From: CAJXNP01 sp050305935
GTDB lineage: Bacteria; Bacteroidota; Bacteroidia; Cytophagales; Cyclobacteriaceae
Assembly: GCA_050305935.1 (NCBI GenBank)
Contig: JBNLGG010000015.1
Location: 1 to 64,000 of the forward strand
Reading direction: 5' to 3'
DNA length: 64,000 bases
Made by a program: the position numbers and the translations under genes. The notes under the pieces were generated by a model, which had not been told where the DNA came from, made no database searches, and worked only from the letters and a program-made list of their open reading frames with translations. Positions 50,517-60,231 of this stretch are shown piece after piece; position 1 is the first letter of the stretch; each line of letters starts with the position of its first letter.

Positions 50517-51803
50517 ATGATAATGCAATTTATCAAAGATTATTTGACAGCACTAACAGCACTTACCGTTGAGATGGCCCCGTACCTCCTATTGGGGTTC
50601 TTAATTGCCGGCATTTTGCATGCGTATTTTCCTGCTAATAGTGTCAACAAATTCATGGGAGGGAAAAATCTAAAGTCAGTCATCAATGCATCTTTGTTTG
50701 GCATCCCGCTACCGTTGTGCTCCTGTGGCGTGATTCCCACGGGGATCAGTTTTTATAAAAATGGCGCTGCGAAAGGTCCAGTCAATTCCTTCTTCATATC
50801 AACGCCCCAGACCGGGGTTGACTCGATATTAGTCACCTATTCGATGTTGGGACTGCCGATGGCTATTATTCGGCCGGTGATTGCTCTCGTTACCGGGGTT
50901 TTTGGCGGCCTTTTGACCAACAAATTGGATAATGAAACCATAGAAGTTAATTCCGTCTCCACCGATGAGGTTCATTTTGACAGGAAAAATGCATTCTCTA
51001 AGATGATGAATTATGCCTTTGTGACTTTTCTGGAAGATATCGCCAAATGGCTGGTAATTGGATTGCTCCTCGCTGCTTTGATTTCTGTGGCGCTGCCTGA
51101 CGACTTCTTTACGGCCCACGTGGATAATGAATACCTGAGCCTGGCTATAGTACTTCTAGCATCCATTCCATTATATGTGTGTGCTACAAGCTCGGTGCCG
51201 ATAGCCGCAGTGCTCATCGCAAAGGGGTTATCCCCCGGTGCTGCCATTGTGTTTCTTATGGCGGGGCCAGCCACCAATGCCGCTACGATGACGGTTATTG
51301 GAAATGTGATGGGAAGAAAGGCACTAATTTCTTACCTGGTGTCAATTATTTTAGGCGCAGTCGCATTTGGGGTTGTGGTAAATGAATTTTTGCCCAGGTC
51401 CTGGTTTACGGACTATGTATTGAATTTAGGGGGGCATGCCCACGGATCTCATTTTTTACCTGATTGGGTGAGTGTGGCTGCGGCGATCATCCTGGTTGGA
51501 TTGATTATAAATACCTTTCGCATACGGTACCAATCGAAATTTTCTAATACAAAAACAAATCAAGAAAACTTGACCAGTAACAATACATCAAATATGGATC
51601 AGAAAACAGTAATAGTAAAAGGGATGACCTGCAACCATTGCAAGGCAAATGTGGAAAACAACCTTTCAGCGATTGAAGGAATTAAACACATCGAAATTGA
51701 CCTTGGCTCCTCAAAAGTCAAAATCACCGGGGATAAAGTAGATCTTAACAATGTGAGGAAAACCGTGGAGTCTATTGGCTATCAGTATGCAGGGGAAGCC
51801 TGA
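50517..51803 (+). CDS. SO_0444-type Cu/Zn efflux permease fused to an HMA metal-binding domain
   Basis: 428 residues. Residues about 1-335 form a permease of about eight membrane helices with the family signature PLPLCSCGVIPTGISFYKNG (about 62-81) and CATSSVPIAAVLIAKGLSPG (about 219-238), typical of the ArsP/DUF318-like SO_0444 metal-efflux group. A linker (about 340-360) is followed by a heavy-metal-associated (HMA) domain with GMTCNHCKANVE at its centre. HMA domains carry Cu(I) or Zn(II). The fusion would hand the metal directly to the permease. No metal-responsive regulator is adjacent. Confidence 0.88.
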   Translation: MIMQFIKDYLTALTALTVEMAPYLLLGFLIAGILHAYFPANSVNKFMGGKNLKSVINASLFGIPLPLCSCGVIPTGISFYKNGAAKGPVNSFFISTPQTGVDSILVTYSMLGLPMAIIRPVIALVTGVFGGLLTNKLDNETIEVNSVSTDEVHFDRKNAFSKMMNYAFVTFLEDIAKWLVIGLLLAALISVALPDDFFTAHVDNEYLSLAIVLLASIPLYVCATSSVPIAAVLIAKGLSPGAAIVFLMAGPATNAATMTVIGNVMGRKALISYLVSIILGAVAFGVVVNEFLPRSWFTDYVLNLGGHAHGSHFLPDWVSVAAAIILVGLIINTFRIRYQSKFSNTKTNQENLTSNNTSNMDQKTVIVKGMTCNHCKANVENNLSAIEGIKHIEIDLGSSKVKITGDKVDLNNVRKTVESIGYQYAGEA

Positions 51804-51805
51804 GT

Positions 51806-53110
51806 TTAAGAATTTAGGTACTCCCCCAGTGATGCCTTAATATTGGTAAAGGTTTGTTCCAATATTTGTTCATCCTCTTCCAGAAGAGTCACACGAAAAC
51901 CCATCAGGTCAGAACAGAAAGATGATATCGGAACAACGCAAATTCCCTTCGCGCCTAATAGATAATAAACGAACCTTCTGTCATTTGGCATGTCTGGTAC
52001 ATTTACCCAGCCTTCCACCAGTTTGGCGATGTCTGGATTTTCGATTTTCAATCGTTGACCTTCTTTTAAATAGCCTTCCCTGAAAACAATGGTATTGTAA
52101 AAAGCTCCTTGTGTTTCATTGAAATAAATGCCTTTTACATCACCTAATATTTGTGAGATCTTTTTGCTTCGCTGGCCGATTTTTTCATTGTTGGCAGCCA
52201 GGTGGCCGGGATATCGCTGATCACCAAAAATCCTTGGAATTGCTAATTGAGGAAGCTTGGTAGAGCTTACTTCCAGCATCTTGGCGTTTTCCAGCGTGGT
52301 GCAAAGTTTATTGAATTCAGAATCTTTTTCGCGGTTATAAAATTTCGCCCATCCGCACCGAGATCCAGGCCAGGGCACTTCCTTCGAGAGGCCTTTCAAA
52401 GATATTCCCGGCACATCCCCAATATATTCAGGAAGTGAGTATGCTTTTACTCCATTGTAAGTCACGTTGATATAAATTTCATCCGTGATGATAAACAGGT
52501 TGAATTCTTTAGCTATTTCTACGAACTGCTTTAGTATATCCAATGGATATACCCTTCCGGTCGGGTTATCGGGATTGATGATCAGGATGCCAACGATATT
52601 CGGATTATACTTTATTTTATTATAAAGGTCGTCCATATCAGGGTACCAGTTGTTTGCCGGATCAAGCTTGTAGGTGATAGGGTGATCATTGGCATGGGCA
52701 GCTTCACCGGATGAGTGAGTAGAGTAAGCAGGTGAAGGCCCAATGACACGGGCTGTCGGCAGCAAAAACTGGTAGATTTTCCCAATCGCATCTCCCAGGC
52801 CATTAAAGAAAAGGATGTCATCTGGTTTAATTTGCACCCCTCCAAGCAAATTGCTCTTGTCGGCAAGGAACTTTCTCGTTGCCAGCACTCCCTTGGAATG
52901 GCAATACGAATAGGTTTCGTTTTCCATTGCCAGTTGGCTGACGGTTTCCTTGATCCAGTCGGGCACCTGGGCATGTTTTTGCACCGGATCACCAATGTTC
53001 TCCCACACAATCTCCTGCCCCAGGGCACTCACCTGTTCGGCTTTTTTTACAATAGCCCTGATTTCATAACTAAGTTCGTCAGCTCCTGCACCGAGCAATC
53101 TGCGTCTCAT
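51806..53110 (-). CDS. PLP-dependent aminotransferase, class I/II
   Basis: 434 residues, fold-type I. NPDNPTGRVYP (about 176-186) is the substrate- and PLP-binding segment, and the Schiff-base Lys lies in LKGLSKEVPWPGSRCGWAKF (start about 233). The start has MRRRLLGAGADELSYEIRAI, an N-terminal arm seen in alanine/valine-type aminotransferases of this class. The exact amino donor cannot be assigned. A TAACTTTG element (minus strand, 53153-53160) precedes it. It diverges from the TonB receptor gene. Confidence 0.88.
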   Translation of the reverse strand: MRRRLLGAGADELSYEIRAIVKKAEQVSALGQEIVWENIGDPVQKHAQVPDWIKETVSQLAMENETYSYCHSKGVLATRKFLADKSNLLGGVQIKPDDILFFNGLGDAIGKIYQFLLPTARVIGPSPAYSTHSSGEAAHANDHPITYKLDPANNWYPDMDDLYNKIKYNPNIVGILIINPDNPTGRVYPLDILKQFVEIAKEFNLFIITDEIYINVTYNGVKAYSLPEYIGDVPGISLKGLSKEVPWPGSRCGWAKFYNREKDSEFNKLCTTLENAKMLEVSSTKLPQLAIPRIFGDQRYPGHLAANNEKIGQRSKKISQILGDVKGIYFNETQGAFYNTIVFREGYLKEGQRLKIENPDIAKLVEGWVNVPDMPNDRRFVYYLLGAKGICVVPISSFCSDLMGFRVTLLEEDEQILEQTFTNIKASLGEYLNS

Positions 53111-53152
53111 TACAATTTATATTTAATAATCACCATTTTTGTAAAACAGCGG

Positions 53153-53160
53153 CAAAGTTA
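53153..53160 (-). promoter_or_regulatory. -7 promoter element for the aminotransferase (TAACTTTG on the minus strand)
   Basis: The minus strand reads TAACTTTG, a TAnnTTTG match, 42 bases upstream of the ATG at 53110. Confidence 0.55.
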
Positions 53161-53231
53161 CATTTATTTCCAGTATTGTTGCAGTGCAATTAAATCTCAT
53201 TTAAAAGAATTGATTACACCTATTTGCTGTG

Positions 53232-55493
53232 ATGGTATTCAGGATTTTCTTTTCAATTTTGTTTTGTTTCTCTCTTTCGGCGGCCCTTGCCCAGGTCACC
53301 CTTTCCATCTACAATTCGCAAAATCACGAGCCCCTTGCAAGCGCTACTGTTATTAAAAATTCAGGGCAGGGGCATTTTGTTTCTGATTCCTTGGGGAGTG
53401 TGAACATCACCTCCGGATCCGGTGTGTATGAGATCAGGCATATTGGTTTTTTGGCTAAGAGAATTAGGATCGAATCTTCGAAAAGTCATGTGGAGGCATT
53501 TATGGAACCTGACTTTATGGTGCTGGAATCAGTAGAGATAAAAGGCTTTGAAAATGATCAATCCATCCTGTCGGTTGCGGGTGGCTTTAGTCTGGTAAAT
53601 CAATCCACCATAAAAAGATTTAACAATGAATCGCTGGTACGGGCCATTAATACGACACCTGGTGTGAGAATGGAAGAGCGATCGCCTAGCAGTTATAGGT
53701 TAAGTATCCGGGGAAGCCTGCTCCGGGCGCCATTTGGGGTGCGGAATGTAAAAGTGTATTGGAATGAGATTCCCTATACCGATCCGACCGGTAACAGCTA
53801 TCTGTATTTCATTGACAATCAAAATGTGGATCGCATTGAAATTGTCAAAGGACCTGCCGGGAGTGCGTTTGGAGCTGGTATGGGAGGGGTTATGACTATG
53901 TCTTCTGGCGTTAGAAATAAAAAGGGCTTACAGGGGAATGTTGGATATTCAATGGGTTCATTTGGGTATCACAAAATATTTGCAGGAATATCATATGGGG
54001 ATGAAACTTCAAATACCCGGGTGAAGTTTGCTAAACAAAAGTACGATGGATACAGGAAGCACACCCAATCTGATCGAAATGTATTGCAGCTTCAGCACAA
54101 AATCGACTACAGCGAAAAGGCGAGCCTGGACATCCACGTGTTGTACTCCGACCTGTTTTACGAACTCCCCGGGGGACTGACAAACGAGCAATACCGGGAG
54201 GATCCCCGGCAGGCGAGGAAAGTATCCGTTGATCAAGATGCTTACGTAGACCATCAGAATTTTCTACTTGGAATCAGCCACCAGATCAATTGGAACAAAA
54301 AAACCGGTAATACTACAGTGATGTATGTTTCCAATGGTGACAAAGAAAACCCCTTTATTACCAACTTTGAATATGAAAGACTTAGCGGAATAGGCGGGAG
54401 AACAAAGTTTTATCACTTTGGAAAGCTATGGAACAACGAACTGCAAATAGTTGGTGGCGGCGAGTTTCAGTACGGAAATTTTCATGCTAATAACCATGAC
54501 AACAATGCCGGATATTCGGGCGCACTCCGTTTTGAAGATGAGTCGAGGATTTACCAGGGATTTGTATTTGCACAGGCAGACTATTCTTCCGCATCACAAT
54601 GGATAGTCACCTTGGGAGGTAGTTTGAATTTTTTAAGTTATCATATTGACAGGCTCAAGGAAGTAGCGACGGACAGTTCCTATCGGTTTGACCGGAATTT
54701 CCAGCCGGTTTTTTCGCCGCGGATAAGCCTGTTAAAAAAAATTAATGAACGAATCACTCTGCATGGAAGTGTAAGTGCCGGTTTTTCGTCCCCCACGCAG
54801 GAGGAAATCAGGACCAGCGATGGGAGTATTAATGAAAATCTTGAGCCAGAAACAGGAATAAATTATGAAATTGGTGTGAGGGGAAATTCACCAGACGACC
54901 GATGGATTTATGATATCACTGCGTTTTTTATGGCACAAAAAAATACGATTGTCAGCAGGATTGAGGCCGGTGGGAATTCCCGCTTTAAAAACGCCGGTAA
55001 TACCTCCCAAAAGGGCATTGAGTTATTAGTTGGCTATAATATTATCAATAAACCAGGGGGTGCCATCGACCAGTTGGAGGTGAAACTGGCCTACACCTTC
55101 CACGATTTTGTTTTCAAAAATTATATAAAAGAGGCGGGCGGCGAAAATGTGGATTATTCCGGAAATGCCCTAACAGGTACCGCGCCGCACATTGTCAACC
55201 TGAATGTTTTGCTTGGCTTCGGCAAAGGGTTTTACCTGAACGCCAATTACAATTACACAGACGGGATACCACTAAATGACGCCAACACGGTTTTTTCTGA
55301 TTCCTACCATCTTGTGAATGTCAAGCTTGGTTGGGAAAGAGCCGGGAAAACGGGGGTTAACCTACATGTGGGAACCGACAATTTGCTCAATGAACGTTAT
55401 AGCCTGGGCAATGATTTGAATGCGTTTGGTGGACGGTATTATGAACCCTCACCGATCAGAAATTACTATGTTGGAATTGAAATTGATTTTTAA
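53232..55493 (+). CDS. TonB-dependent outer-membrane receptor
   Basis: 753 residues with a signal peptide (MVFRIFFSILFCFSLSAALAQ). Residues about 22-95 are a carboxypeptidase-regulatory-like domain, usual in Bacteroidota receptors. The plug domain follows (about 110-225) with NTTPGVRMEERSPSSYRLSI and RIEIVKGPAGSAFGAGMGGV (about 196-215), the classic plug landmarks. A 22-strand barrel ends at YYVGIEIDF (terminal Phe). It resembles siderophore/FecA-type receptors rather than SusC. No SusD partner is encoded; the cargo is unknown. Confidence 0.92.
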   Translation: MVFRIFFSILFCFSLSAALAQVTLSIYNSQNHEPLASATVIKNSGQGHFVSDSLGSVNITSGSGVYEIRHIGFLAKRIRIESSKSHVEAFMEPDFMVLESVEIKGFENDQSILSVAGGFSLVNQSTIKRFNNESLVRAINTTPGVRMEERSPSSYRLSIRGSLLRAPFGVRNVKVYWNEIPYTDPTGNSYLYFIDNQNVDRIEIVKGPAGSAFGAGMGGVMTMSSGVRNKKGLQGNVGYSMGSFGYHKIFAGISYGDETSNTRVKFAKQKYDGYRKHTQSDRNVLQLQHKIDYSEKASLDIHVLYSDLFYELPGGLTNEQYREDPRQARKVSVDQDAYVDHQNFLLGISHQINWNKKTGNTTVMYVSNGDKENPFITNFEYERLSGIGGRTKFYHFGKLWNNELQIVGGGEFQYGNFHANNHDNNAGYSGALRFEDESRIYQGFVFAQADYSSASQWIVTLGGSLNFLSYHIDRLKEVATDSSYRFDRNFQPVFSPRISLLKKINERITLHGSVSAGFSSPTQEEIRTSDGSINENLEPETGINYEIGVRGNSPDDRWIYDITAFFMAQKNTIVSRIEAGGNSRFKNAGNTSQKGIELLVGYNIINKPGGAIDQLEVKLAYTFHDFVFKNYIKEAGGENVDYSGNALTGTAPHIVNLNVLLGFGKGFYLNANYNYTDGIPLNDANTVFSDSYHLVNVKLGWERAGKTGVNLHVGTDNLLNERYSLGNDLNAFGGRYYEPSPIRNYYVGIEIDF

Positions 55494-55503
55494 AAGACTG
55501 GAT

Positions 55504-56091
55504 ATGAACTTTAATGTAAATGAATTTAACAAACTGGTTAGAACAAGAAGGTCGATATTTCCCACCGACTATTCAGGTGAAAGAGTAGACGATAGCATTG
55601 TGAGTCAAATGCTGGAAAATGCCAATTGGGCGCCAAATCATCGATTAACGGAACCCTGGCGATTTACTGTTTACACAGACGATGGATTGAAAAAACTGGG
55701 TGAGATCCAGGCAAAAGTATATAAGGAAGTCACCGAAGTCGATGGAACGTTTTCAGAAAAAAAGTATCACAATCTCCTAAACAAACCAGCAAGTGCTTCC
55801 CATGTCATTGTGGTGGGGATGAAAAGAGATCCGCAGTTTTCCGTGCCCGAAGTCGAGGAGGTGTGTGCTGTAGCTTGTGCGGTTCAAAATATGTACCTGA
55901 CTGCTGCTGCATATGAAATTGGCTGTTATTGGGGAACAGGGGGAATCACCTACTTTGAGGAGTCAAAAGAACATTTTGGTTTGGGGAAAGAAGATAAATT
56001 GCTGGGCTTTTTTTATGTGGGTATCCCAAATAAGTGGCCAATCTCTACGAAAAGAGGGGAGATAGAAGACAAAGTGAGGTGGGTAATGTGA
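55504..56091 (+). CDS. Nitroreductase-family FMN oxidoreductase
   Basis: 195 residues from the ATG at 55504, which lies 10 bases after the TonB receptor stop. The N-terminal FMN-phosphate contact RTRRSIFPTDYSGERVDDS (about 11-29) and the ANWAPNHRLTEPWRFTVY segment (about 39-56) are typical. A C-terminal G-C-Y-W-G-T-G-G block contacts the flavin. Members reduce nitro compounds, quinones or flavins with NAD(P)H. Adjacency to a TonB receptor could suggest a metal- or ligand-reducing role, but this is only context. Confidence 0.88.
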   Translation: MNFNVNEFNKLVRTRRSIFPTDYSGERVDDSIVSQMLENANWAPNHRLTEPWRFTVYTDDGLKKLGEIQAKVYKEVTEVDGTFSEKKYHNLLNKPASASHVIVVGMKRDPQFSVPEVEEVCAVACAVQNMYLTAAAYEIGCYWGTGGITYFEESKEHFGLGKEDKLLGFFYVGIPNKWPISTKRGEIEDKVRWVM

Positions 56092-56581
56092 ATTAATTGG
56101 GTTGCTTAGCGCACTGCGGCGGGTGTGAATACCGGAAATAGGAAATTAAACTTCTATTTTTTAAAACGGTGTTATAATAGTAAATGATTGTAGGGGGTGA
56201 ATATTATGTTTTTTGAATAATGGAGTTGATTTGATCTTTTTTCACATGTTTTCCTTGTGTTAATTGTCTATGATTATTTCCACAAATGTGGAATCCCAAT
56301 AATCTGTTCCTTACCTTTAGTGCCCCTTTGAAAAGATGTAAGACTTCGTCTTAAAATTTTCACTTTTTAAAGTTTTAATTCATGACATTTGCTGTAAGTG
56401 ATTGAAAATCAATATTTAAAATTATTATTTATTGGTGTGTATTTGTCTTTAAGTAATATGGTATTATGTACCATAAGCAAATAAGTTAACTTCTTTTATT
56501 TAATAGGATCATTTAATTTAAGCCCTTGAAACACAACATAAAAAGGGACGACACCTTTTTATTAACTAAATCAATTCTAAT
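56092..56581. other. 490-base intergenic region with palindromes
   Basis: No gene is seen on either strand. Three features stand out: TTCCACA-AA-TGTGGAA, a perfect 16-base palindrome at 56278-56293 (possible operator); TAAGAC-TTC-GTCTTA at 56339-56353; and a hairpin AAAAAGG / CCTTTTT (56540-56560) 21 bases before the transglutaminase start. The region is AT-rich throughout. Confidence 0.4.
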
Positions 56582-57685
56582 TTGCTGACAACCTTTAAAT
56601 TTTTTGGATTTTTAGCGGGATTTTTAGTTGTAAGCCTGCTGGGCCGAGCACAGATGAGTGCTCGGCAACCTTCCTATCCATTAAAATCTTCTGGGAGTAG
56701 CGTAGAATCGACCTTTTCTTCAAATACTGAAAACCTTTTTAACGAAGTCGGCATTTACCCGCTTGATGCTTCAGAACTTGAATTTAACAACATCCTTGAA
56801 TTAAGTGCAGCACTTAGTCCGGCAGGCTACTCAGACCTTGATAAGGTGAGAAGTATCTATTTCTGGATTGCCAAAAATATCACTTATGATGACAAAGGCC
56901 TGGAGGGCAACACGCTGCCCAGCCAGAGCGCAGAGGCAATCTTCGCTAATAAAAGAGGCGTTTGTGAAGGATTTTCAAACTTGTTTAGCGAGTTGTGCCT
57001 TTCTGCCGGAATAGAGGCCCGGATCATAACAGGCTATGCGCTGGATGAGCATGCAGACCGTTTTCAGATATTGGCTTATCCGAATCATGCCTGGAATGCC
57101 GTAAAGATCGATGGGCAGTGGAGACTGCTTGATGTTACCTGGGCTTGCTTTAATCGAAATCAAAACCCGGCGGCAACTAACGACGAAGAAAAGATCAGGT
57201 ATAAGTTAGAATCCAATTTCCTTGTTTCGCCGGAAAAATTTGTCAGGAATCATCTTCCCGAGGATCCATTTTGGCAGTTGATCGCGACACCTGTTCAGTT
57301 TGATGACTTTATGGACGGTAATATTGAGCTCTTAACAAGCGATGTTTCAATTGATGTGAATGAGCGGATTAGCCAATTTGAAGCGCTGGATTCACTGGAT
57401 CAGGAGATTGCGTTTTGTCAGCGAATGGTTGAAAATGATTGGAATAAAGTAAAAGAATATCGACTGGGGATAGCCTACTACTATAAAGCGCAGCAGCTTT
57501 ACAGGAAATTGGGACAACTACAAGGTAGGCCGCGCGAAAGAATGCTCGAGTCCATTGACAAATATTATGAAAAGAGCCTCATAGAACTGGAAAAACTCAC
57601 CCCGTCTGATTTTGGTTTCGACTACGGCAAAGAATTAATTTCAACGATTACCTATCGAAAGGAATTATTTTCATTGAATAATTAA
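56582..57685 (+). CDS. Exported transglutaminase-like (papain-fold) protein
   Basis: 367 residues from a TTG start (56582) with a signal peptide (MLTTFKFFGFLAGFLVVSLL, cleavage after GRAQ). Residues about 60-215 form a transglutaminase core: the nucleophile in RGVCEGFSNLFSELC (about 124-138, Cys near 127), His in NHAWNAVKIDGQWRLLD (about 163-179) and Asp in LDVTWA. Such proteins are often proteases or peptidoglycan-associated amidases, not true transglutaminases. The C-terminal region is helical. No ATG gives the signal peptide, so the TTG is preferred. recJ follows 100 bases downstream behind its own promoter. Confidence 0.85.
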   Translation: MLTTFKFFGFLAGFLVVSLLGRAQMSARQPSYPLKSSGSSVESTFSSNTENLFNEVGIYPLDASELEFNNILELSAALSPAGYSDLDKVRSIYFWIAKNITYDDKGLEGNTLPSQSAEAIFANKRGVCEGFSNLFSELCLSAGIEARIITGYALDEHADRFQILAYPNHAWNAVKIDGQWRLLDVTWACFNRNQNPAATNDEEKIRYKLESNFLVSPEKFVRNHLPEDPFWQLIATPVQFDDFMDGNIELLTSDVSIDVNERISQFEALDSLDQEIAFCQRMVENDWNKVKEYRLGIAYYYKAQQLYRKLGQLQGRPRERMLESIDKYYEKSLIELEKLTPSDFGFDYGKELISTITYRKELFSLNN

Positions 57686-57754
57686 AAGTACTCCCCTTTC
57701 TCCTTTATTTTGCATAGCGAAAAGGTAATTCCTTAATTTATCTACACCTTTTTT

Positions 57755-57762
57755 TAGATTTG
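57755..57762 (+). promoter_or_regulatory. -7 promoter element for the recJ-lptB-GH3 unit (TAGATTTG)
   Basis: TAGATTTG matches TAnnTTTG and lies 23 bases before the recJ ATG at 57786. Confidence 0.62.
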
Positions 57763-57785
57763 TTCCTTTCAACTGTTAGCCAAAT

Positions 57786-59492
57786 ATGACAAAAAGATGG
57801 ATTTTCCCGGAAGAACAGCAAGAAGAGATCGTACAGAGGCTATCGGAAGCTATCAATACCAATCCGGTAATATCCAAGATTTTAACTAACCGAGGAATTA
57901 CCACCTTTGCGGAAGCAGAGGCTTTTTTTAATCCCGACCTCTCTAATCTTTATGATCCTTTTTTATTAAAAGATATGAAAAAGGCCATCGAGCGGATTAA
58001 TGAAGCTATCAGGGCAAACGAGAAAATACTTATCTACGGCGACTACGATGTGGATGGGACCACGGCAGTAACCCTGGTATACGGTTTTTTGAAGCATTTT
58101 CATGCAAATATCAGTTACTACATTCCTGACCGGTATAAGGAAGGTTATGGAGTATCCAGAGAAGGGATTATATATGCCAGTGAAAATGGGTTTTCGTTGA
58201 TCATTACGCTAGACTGCGGGATCAAGGCGAAAGACATGGTGGATTTTGCCGCTGAGAGCAATATTGATGTCATCGTATGTGACCATCATTTGCCGGGAGA
58301 TGAAGTGCCAAAGGCTTTTGCCATCATAGATCCCAAGCAAAAGAATTGTAATTACCCTTTTAAGGAATTGTCTGGGTGTGGCCTTGGTTTTAAGCTGATC
58401 CAGGCCTATTGCATTGACAATCACTATGACCCTGATTTTCTATTCGAATACCTGGATTTGGTGGCAATAAGCATCGCTTCAGATATTGTACCGATTGTAG
58501 GAGAAAACAGGATACTTGCTTTTCATGGCGTAAAAATATTGAACGATCATCCTCGTCCCGGAATTGAGGCTATCATCAGGCAATCAGGTCTTAGGGATGG
58601 TATCAATGTGTCGAATATTGTTTTTTCAATAGGCCCGAGAATCAATGCTTCCGGTAGAATGGAACATGCCGGTAAAGCGGTGGAATTATTGCTTTCGGAA
58701 AATGTGGACGATGCGGCGGATATTGCCGAAAATCTGGATACACAGAATATGAAACGGCGGAATTTCGACTTAGAGATTACCACCGAAGCAATGACGATGA
58801 TAGAAAATGATGCGGCTTTGAGAAACGCAAAATCTACGGTTCTTTTTAAGAATGATTGGCACAAGGGTGTAATTGGCATAGTGGCGTCAAGATGTTTGGA
58901 TAAATATTACCGCCCAACCATCATTCTTACTGAATCAAATGGAAAAGCGACAGGTTCTGCCCGGTCAGTCAATGGCTTTGACGTGTACGAGGCAATATCT
59001 AAGTGCTCTGACCTGTTGGATCAATATGGTGGACACATGTATGCAGCGGGACTGACCATGGAGATTGAAAAGGTAGATGAGTTTACGAGACGTTTTGAGG
59101 AGGTGGTATCTGAAACAATCTTAGAAGAACAATTGATACCTCAAATTGAGATAGATGCGGAAATAGAACTATCTCAGATCAATCAAAAACTTTACACTAT
59201 ATTGGCACGCATGGAGCCTTTTGGTCCCGGAAATATGCAGCCGGTGTTTGTGACACATGGTTTGAAGATTGCCGGATTTGCGAGGGTGCTGAAAGAGCAG
59301 CATTTAAAATTCCATGTGCAGCAAGGTGATGACGATTCTGTCAAGTACGATGCGATAGCGTTTGGGATGGGCAAGTACAGTGACCTGGTAGGTAGCGGTA
59401 TGAAATTTAGCATGGCTTATTATATTGAAGAAAATAATTTTATGGGTAACACATCACTACAGTTGAGAGTGAAGGATATTAAGTTTGATTAA
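57786..59492 (+). CDS. recJ: Single-stranded-DNA exonuclease RecJ
   Basis: 568 residues, normal. RecJ degrades single-stranded DNA 5' to 3' in recombination and repair. The DHH-family motifs are YGDYDVDGTTAVTLVYGFL (about 80-98), LDCGIKAKDMVDFAAESN (about 139-156) and VCDHHLPGDEVP (about 160-171). GRMEHAGKAVELL and the DHHA1 motif QYGGHMYAAGLTMEIE (about 411-426) follow, and the OB-fold C-terminus lies at about 450-568. The gene opens an operon with lptB, which starts one base after the recJ stop. Confidence 0.96.
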   Translation: MTKRWIFPEEQQEEIVQRLSEAINTNPVISKILTNRGITTFAEAEAFFNPDLSNLYDPFLLKDMKKAIERINEAIRANEKILIYGDYDVDGTTAVTLVYGFLKHFHANISYYIPDRYKEGYGVSREGIIYASENGFSLIITLDCGIKAKDMVDFAAESNIDVIVCDHHLPGDEVPKAFAIIDPKQKNCNYPFKELSGCGLGFKLIQAYCIDNHYDPDFLFEYLDLVAISIASDIVPIVGENRILAFHGVKILNDHPRPGIEAIIRQSGLRDGINVSNIVFSIGPRINASGRMEHAGKAVELLLSENVDDAADIAENLDTQNMKRRNFDLEITTEAMTMIENDAALRNAKSTVLFKNDWHKGVIGIVASRCLDKYYRPTIILTESNGKATGSARSVNGFDVYEAISKCSDLLDQYGGHMYAAGLTMEIEKVDEFTRRFEEVVSETILEEQLIPQIEIDAEIELSQINQKLYTILARMEPFGPGNMQPVFVTHGLKIAGFARVLKEQHLKFHVQQGDDDSVKYDAIAFGMGKYSDLVGSGMKFSMAYYIEENNFMGNTSLQLRVKDIKFD

Positions 59493-59493
59493 A

Positions 59494-60225
59494 ATGGTTT
59501 TACGTGCTGAAGATTTAGTAAAAGTTTATAAAAAAAGGACAGTCGTAAATCATGTCTCTGTGAAAGTGGAACAGGGGGAAATTGTTGGCTTACTTGGGCC
59601 GAACGGTGCTGGCAAGACGACTTCTTTTTATATGATAGTAGGGCTGATTTCACCCAACGACGGAAAAATTTATCTTGACAAAAAAGATATTACCAAACAG
59701 CCCATGTACCGGAGAGCAAGAATGGGAATCGGCTATCTCGCCCAGGAAGCGTCGGTTTTTCGAAAGCTGACGGTCGAGGAAAACTTAATGGCCGTCCTTG
59801 AATTATCAAAGCTTTCTAAAGCGGATCAAAAAAGGAAGATGGAATCTCTTTTGGAGGAATTCAGTCTGGGTCATGTGCGGAAAAATTTGGGGATGGTGCT
59901 CAGTGGAGGCGAGAGGAGAAGGACGGAAATTGCCCGGGCGCTTGCAGTTGACCCGAAGTTTGTTTTATTGGATGAGCCCTTTGCTGGCGTTGACCCAATA
60001 GCTGTGGAGGAAATTCAGACCATAGTGGCGCAATTAAAAAACAAGAACATTGGGATTTTGATCACAGATCACAACGTAAACGAAACGCTTTCCATCACCG
60101 ACCGCGCCTACCTGATGGTAGAGGGAAAACTCTTTAAATCAGGAACAGCGGAAGAACTCGCCAGCGACGAACAGGTGCGAAGGGTATACCTTGGAAAAAG
60201 TTTTGAATTAAAGAGGAAAATTTAG
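59494..60225 (+). CDS. lptB: LPS export ABC transporter ATP-binding protein LptB
   Basis: 243 residues from the ATG at 59494. LptB powers lipopolysaccharide movement from the inner membrane through LptFGC to the outer membrane. The Walker A motif is GLLGPNGAGKTTSFYMIVG (about 33-51), the signature LSGGERRRTEIARAL (about 137-151) and Walker B FVLLDEPFAGVDP (about 157-169). GIGYLAQEASVFRKLTVEEN (about 79-98) is the LptB-type Q-loop. It lies in a recJ-lptB-GH3 unit; no LptF/G gene is in the window. Confidence 0.95.
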   Translation: MVLRAEDLVKVYKKRTVVNHVSVKVEQGEIVGLLGPNGAGKTTSFYMIVGLISPNDGKIYLDKKDITKQPMYRRARMGIGYLAQEASVFRKLTVEENLMAVLELSKLSKADQKRKMESLLEEFSLGHVRKNLGMVLSGGERRRTEIARALAVDPKFVLLDEPFAGVDPIAVEEIQTIVAQLKNKNIGILITDHNVNETLSITDRAYLMVEGKLFKSGTAEELASDEQVRRVYLGKSFELKRKI

Positions 60226-60231
60226 GAATTC

